DNA of 64,000 bases from Cervus elaphus (Eukaryota > Chordata > Mammalia > Artiodactyla > Cervidae). Below the pieces are notes generated by a model. It was not told the origin of the DNA. It ran no database searches and saw only the letters and a program-made list of their open reading frames with translations. Positions 59,421 through 64,000 of the stretch are shown piece by piece (the stretch's first letter is position 1; each line of letters opens with the position of its first letter). The stretch lies in contig NC_057820.1 in NCBI RefSeq assembly GCF_910594005.1, forward strand, positions 3,043,001 through 3,107,000, given 5' to 3'. A program made the position numbers and the translations under genes.

Positions 59421-62400
59421 TCACACCCTTTACCCCAGTTAGTAAAGTCAACAGGCAGGCTTGGGGATGCGGCTGCCAGCTCACTCCCCAGCACGGGCGA
59501 TGCTGCTTCAGGGCGTTTAACCGTAATAGACGGGAAGAGACAACCCACCCCCGCACCCCCCCGCCATGGCTTTGACTTGCTGTTTCTTGGCTCAGAGGAT
59601 CCACACTGAATGCAGCTTTTATTCCGCACTCTCCAGTGACTGACCCTCATTCCCATGGCATGGCCAGGACTCGGGGGAGGTAGGCTGGATGCAGAGAGCT
59701 CCGGGCAGGCCAGGAGCCAGGGTCTGCATCTCACTGCCCCGACGACTGTGGTCAGCTTACCCCTCTGTCCCCCAGGTCTCCCTCCAGGTAAGGGCACAGC
59801 CATGGGAACCCCCAGCCAGACACCCCAGGGTCACTGCCGGCCCCTAGGACCTGGTTCTGACAAGGCCCTGGGGGGCCCCTTCCCTCAAAAGGCCCTTCTC
59901 CATGCCCACCCACAGCCCTCCCCAGCAGCACTCATCACCTGGGCCTGAGGCAGGGGCCTCTTTCCACTCCCCACCCCTCCGGGTCAGGTGGCGGGTCCTT
60001 GGACTGGCATGCAGGGCCCTTCATGGCAGTCTGTGGACCCCCCACCCTCCACCTTGTCCCCCTGCCACTCCCGCCCAGCACCAGCCATCCCAGGACACTC
60101 ACCACCCCCTGGGCCAGCTCCGCTTGGACCCTCTCTGGAGCACCGCCTGCCTCCTCCCCCGCCCAGGGAGGCTCTGCTTCACCTCTGAGGCACGTGGGGA
60201 CCCTCCTTCCTGCCCTGGGCGTGGGAGGGCAGCGAGCGGAGGGTGGAGGGAGGAGGGGGCCCCAGCCTCAGCCTCTCTGGGCGGCACTGACGTGGGAGCC
60301 CAGCCTGCGTGCGATGCCAGCCTCCGTTCCCAGGCCGACACTGTTCCCTGAATCTTGCCCCTTGTCTAGGCTGGACCCCCACACCGGAGTGGAGAGAACT
60401 TGTGTGCCGGCATCAGAGGTGCTGACCCCCACTCCGGGGTGCAGGCAAGCGACACAAACTGCTGGTGCCTCAGTTGCCACACCTGTAAAATGGGCAGCAT
60501 CGCTTACCCAGCAGGGCTTCTGTGAGGACTGGGGGAAGCGTGGGCCTGGCTCCTAGGACACGTCCAGGAGGTGGTGACCGGCCGCCGCTGTGCAGGGTCA
60601 CGGCGGGGCGCACGGTGCTGTCTGGGGCTCTGGGGGCATGCAGGGTGGCCCCAGGCCCAGCAGATGTTCAGGGTGGAGCCCCGGGTGGGGCAGCTGAGGA
60701 CTCGGACCTGGGCTCAGCCCGGCCAGGTTGAGCTGGGCTCCCAAAAGCGTGGGAGGCATGCTGAGCTGCTCTGCCTGGAGGGAGACCCTTGTCTCAGAGG
60801 CCAGTGTCTGAGGCCTGCGGGGGCAGGGCCGTCACCCTGCCTGGAGGGGCGGCGGGCTGGCCTGGCCCGTGGCCTCAGGAGTCTCTCCAAATGTCCATGC
60901 TCTCCTGGCCTCCCAGCTGTTTCTCCTTAAAAAGAAAACACAAGCCCAAACCCAAACAATGAAGCAGGGTTTCAGCGGCACGTTTGCCAGGCTGCTGGTG
61001 GCCACATGAGGGATGCCAACAGCTGTGTTGGAGAAAGTCCGCTTGAAAGGGCCCTGCACACACTCCTGCCCTCTGGCTGGAACTGCTGTCCACCCCCACC
61101 ATCCCAGCACATCCCTCGGAGGACAGAGGGGCAGCCGGGGCCTTCTGCTCAGAGCCTTTGCATGGGCTGTTCCCTCTACCTGCAACACTGTTCCCCTCAT
61201 TGTCCTCCCAGCAGCTCCTCTTCCCCAGACCCACCTTCACCACATCTCTGCACCCCAGGTGGCCTGTCTGTGTTCCACGGATGTGTTCTGTTGCAGAAGT
61301 GGGTTCTGTGGTGCCCCCTCCAGGCCCCTCGAGCCTCACACCTATACAACAGGGTCCAGTCAATACTTGCTGGGCGGACACCTCACTACATGGATGCCTG
61401 TAGCTTCCGAGGCCCAAGGCCGCATGGCAGGGCCTCATCCAATGCTCCCGACTCCTGTGGGCCTGGGCACAGGGCTCCTTCAAAGCTGCGTCCTGAATAG
61501 CAGAGCTGAGGCGCCTTCCTGAGAGCCCTTGCCCATATGAGCCACTGAGTGTGGGCGACCAAGCCCACGTGACCGAGCCCCACCTCCTCCAGCAAGCCCT
61601 CCGGGCCCCTGGGTCAGCACCCTTCCGTTCTGCATCAGAACAGCCCGCTCTGGGCGGGCCTCCCTGCGCATGCCTGCCCTCTGATGTCTTTCTGGAACAG
61701 GGGTACCTGCGTAGGGAGGAAACAGAGGGCTCTGCTCCTGGGGGCTGACGCCCCGCGGGGAGAGGTCGACTAAAGCAGAGACAGGAAACACAGACCGCCG
61801 GGCGCGTGCTCCGGGGAGAATAAAGGCAGGACGGGGCCGGGTCGTGGGCCGCGAGGGCGGGAGCAGGGAGACAGTCAGAGGCACCAGCAGATGGTGGCTC
61901 CAAGCCGCCAGGGAGGTGGGCAGGTTCTGGGTCTGCTGGAGGTGGAGCCTTTGCGACTTGCTGGTCAGATGCTTGAGATGGTGGGAGAAAGAGGGGTGAC
62001 AGCCGGTCTCCAGACCGCCGAGCCCGAGGGGGTAGATTGACTTTGAAGGTGGCGGGGAGGCGGATTCTGACGGGCCTGAACCCAGCCCTCTGACCCCGTG
62101 ACTTGGGACAGGTGGCAGGGCCTGAATCTGCTTCCTGATGGTGGAGGGGGCATCATCCGCCGCTGGGCAGGTCTGGGTGCAGCCGCTGCCCCGAGAGCCT
62201 CCGACCCGCGGGGCTGTGCTTGAGGCCGTTCCCATGAAGGCTGGTCCTCCGCCTCGGCCCCGGGCACTGCTTCTGGGGGCGCTCCCGGGCTCTGCCGCCC
62301 TGGCCCCGCTGGGCTGCTGCACGACCTCCCTGTCCCTGCGCGGCCCAGAGCCTGCGGCCCCGGACCCGGGTCACACTCTGAGCGGAAGGCCCAGGGGGCC

Positions 62401-62600
62401 CAGCAGAGGGTCCCGCCCGTGCAGCCCCTGAGCCACACCCCTGCCCGGCACATGACACGGGGCTGGGGGCAGGACGGAGCCCTAGTGAGGCCCTGGGGTT
62501 CACGGGGCGTGAGCAGAGTGTTCACAGCTGTTGTCACAACTGGAGGATTTGCCAGAAGCTAGCCTGAAGCCTGAAGGACAGATGGGGCCTAGGAGTGTGA
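59421..62600. other. Intergenic, GC-rich, no supported gene
   Basis: A MIR-like piece (ggtgcctcagttgccacacc, tgtaaaatgggcagcatcgc) lies at 60460-60560. An L2-like piece (gagcctttgcatgggctgtt, ccctctacctgcaacactgt) lies near 61150-61260. A CpG-richer patch at 62160-62440 has no motif-bearing ORF. Confidence 0.45.
60460..60560 (+). mobile_element. MIR-like fragment
   Basis: Sense core ggtgcctcagttgccacacc followed by tgtaaaatgggcagcatcgc and gtgaggactgggggaagcgt. Short and diverged. Confidence 0.55.
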
Positions 62601-63924
62601 TTCTGTGTGCACACATACGGGTGTGCACACACACACACACTTCGAGGGTTGTTTGTTCCCACGCTCAGGGCAGAGGGACCAGATATTGTATTCTTCTCAG
62701 AATACAAAGGAATCTCGGCCCTCATTCCCGAGTCCTCCAAAGGGCAACAACCCAGTGCTGACTTTGCATCTGGTGGAAGCAGGAGGGCAGAGTCCCCATG
62801 GCCCCCAGGGTGGCTGAGTCAGCTCAGTGAGGGACGCTAGTAATCGCCCAGGCCCATGTCATCCCCCGACCCTGAGGGTCTCCAGTTAGGACAGAAGGGC
62901 AGGCGGGACCAGAGGGGGCAGACCTGGGTCCTGTCCCACATGGTCTTGCCGCTCTGACTGCTTGAAGGCCTCTGGGCCCCTCAGCCGAGGGTCTTCTCCC
63001 GAGCTGTGATGGGAGGGGGACACACCGCCCGGAGCAGGTGCCCTGTGGTCTCTGAGACCTCCAACTCCACCAGGGAACCTGGGGCCCTGGGATCCCCGTC
63101 CTCCTCCCTCCCGCCTGCCGCTCAGGTGAGGCAGGGTCTCCACCCACCTCCGGGGCCAACTGCCTGCTAGCCGCAGTGAGCACTCCTTCCGCGGTGGTTC
63201 ACAGGAAAACCTTTACGGCCTTTAAAATCTAAATTGTGTGTGTGCATAATCTGATGAGTTAAGTAATTCCCAGGGCTTTTATAAAAACAGCCGTCCCCTG
63301 CCCCCACCACAGTTATTCTTCCCCAGAGGCGGCCACTTCCTCTTTCTCCAAAAAAAAAAAAAAGCATTTCTTTTGGTATTTATGTCTGTATTCCTAAATA
63401 ACATTCCTAAATAACATTCTCCTATTTCTCAATCTCGTTTTTATCAGCTTATGCGATATCTACTGACATGCCTTATGGGGGAGAGGCATAAATTTTCTCT
63501 TATCCATGGCCCCCTCCCTTACCAGCTTCTTCCCATCGCCAGTCCTGCAATGCAAAGAATGTGGTTGAGTTAGATTTACATGACTGTGTAAATGGGGCTC
63601 ACAGCAGAGCCAGGTAATATACTATGATTACTTTTCCTGCCTTATCTTTCTCCGCCTGCAGTTATCCATGGCTGTGTTGTTTGTTCTTCTCTTTCCCCCT
63701 CCCCATAATATGCTTGTTAATCCAACTTCAAATCCTCTGCCCCTCGTCTAAATCTCCAGATCTCAGGCACATGGGGTGTATCCTCCTTGGTCTGGGTTTA
63801 TTCCCTTCTCTGAGGAGCTTGTACTCTGCAGGCTTCCCAACAAGAGAGCTGGGGAGAGTTCAACTGTCTGAGAAGCCTCGGCCTTTCCTACACTTGACCG
63901 GGAGTTTGGTGGTCCCCGTGTGTC
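62601..63924. other. Intergenic, no supported gene
   Basis: A short (CA)n at 62626-62640 and an A14 run at 63350-63363. AT-rich from 63190 on, including a direct repeat cctaaataacatt at 63393 and 63406. No gene. Confidence 0.45.
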
Positions 63925-64000
63925 TGTGCTGCTGCAGCAGAATGCCACCGGGGGGCTTAGAAACAGTGAGCACTTATCTCTCACACTTTTGGAGGCTGGA
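63925..64000 (-). mobile_element. Start of an MLT1/MaLR-like element, antisense, cut by window end
   Basis: The sequence tgctgcagcagaatgccacc ... tctcacacttttggaggctgga resembles the reverse complement of the 3' end of MaLR-type LTRs. Only about 75 bases are visible. Confidence 0.45.

Noticed and set aside
61480..62322. 280-codon minus-strand frame
   Set aside because: Low-complexity composition from GC-rich DNA, no recognised motif, overlapping open frames on both strands.
62138..62431. Small + strand frame with a hydrophobic, signal-peptide-like stretch (LLLGALPGSAALAPLG)
   Set aside because: Single short frame in GC-rich DNA without conserved cysteines, domain or splice sites; hydrophobic runs are expected from Leu/Ala/Pro-rich codons.
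47491..64000. Neighbouring genes expected from human synteny (HTRA3 side, or TRMT44 upstream)
   Set aside because: No exon with HTRA3 or TRMT44 motifs was found in either flank; intergenic distance in human is also large.

Overview
The window is nuclear DNA of a ruminant, most likely a bovid. The evidence is the dense population of Bov-tA and BOV-A2/ART2A SINEs, CHR-type tRNA-Glu SINEs, a ruminant-type L1 3' end and a mariner remnant. Only one protein-coding gene can be supported. It is ACOX3, the peroxisomal branched-chain (pristanoyl-CoA) acyl-CoA oxidase, on the + strand. Its seventeen coding exons lie at 2575-46935 and all introns are GT-AG. They join in phase to a 700-residue protein, the length I recall for human ACOX3, ending in the peroxisomal signal SKL. 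The untranslated first exon and main promoter are not seen and probably lie upstream of the window. A 3' UTR with an AATAAA signal follows the stop codon.

Layout: 1-2574 is 5' flank or intron 1, holding an L1 fragment, a CHR SINE and a Bov-tA SINE. ACOX3 fills 2575 to about 47490. Its introns carry most of the unusual structure: a (TG)n tract before exon 4, a 40-bp minisatellite in intron 6, nested and inverted SINEs in intron 7, an 18-22 bp minisatellite in intron 11, a poly-G run in the 239-bp intron 12, about 1 kb of TG-rich repeat in intron 13, a CpG-rich block over exon 15 and a tRNA-Lys(TTT)-like sequence in intron 16. From 47490 to 64000 the DNA looks intergenic: a decayed mariner transposon, SINEs, two MaLR-type LTR fragments, old L1 pieces, a GGAT microsatellite and C-rich repeats. 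No second gene is convincing there.

I see no undescribed multi-gene system. The most useful leads are regulatory and structural: a near-perfect DR1 (PPAR-type) element in intron 3, simple repeats close upstream of two frame-preserving exons, an intragenic CpG island whose reading frame runs open into exon 15, and a minisatellite that leaves intron 11 open in frame for about 405 codons.
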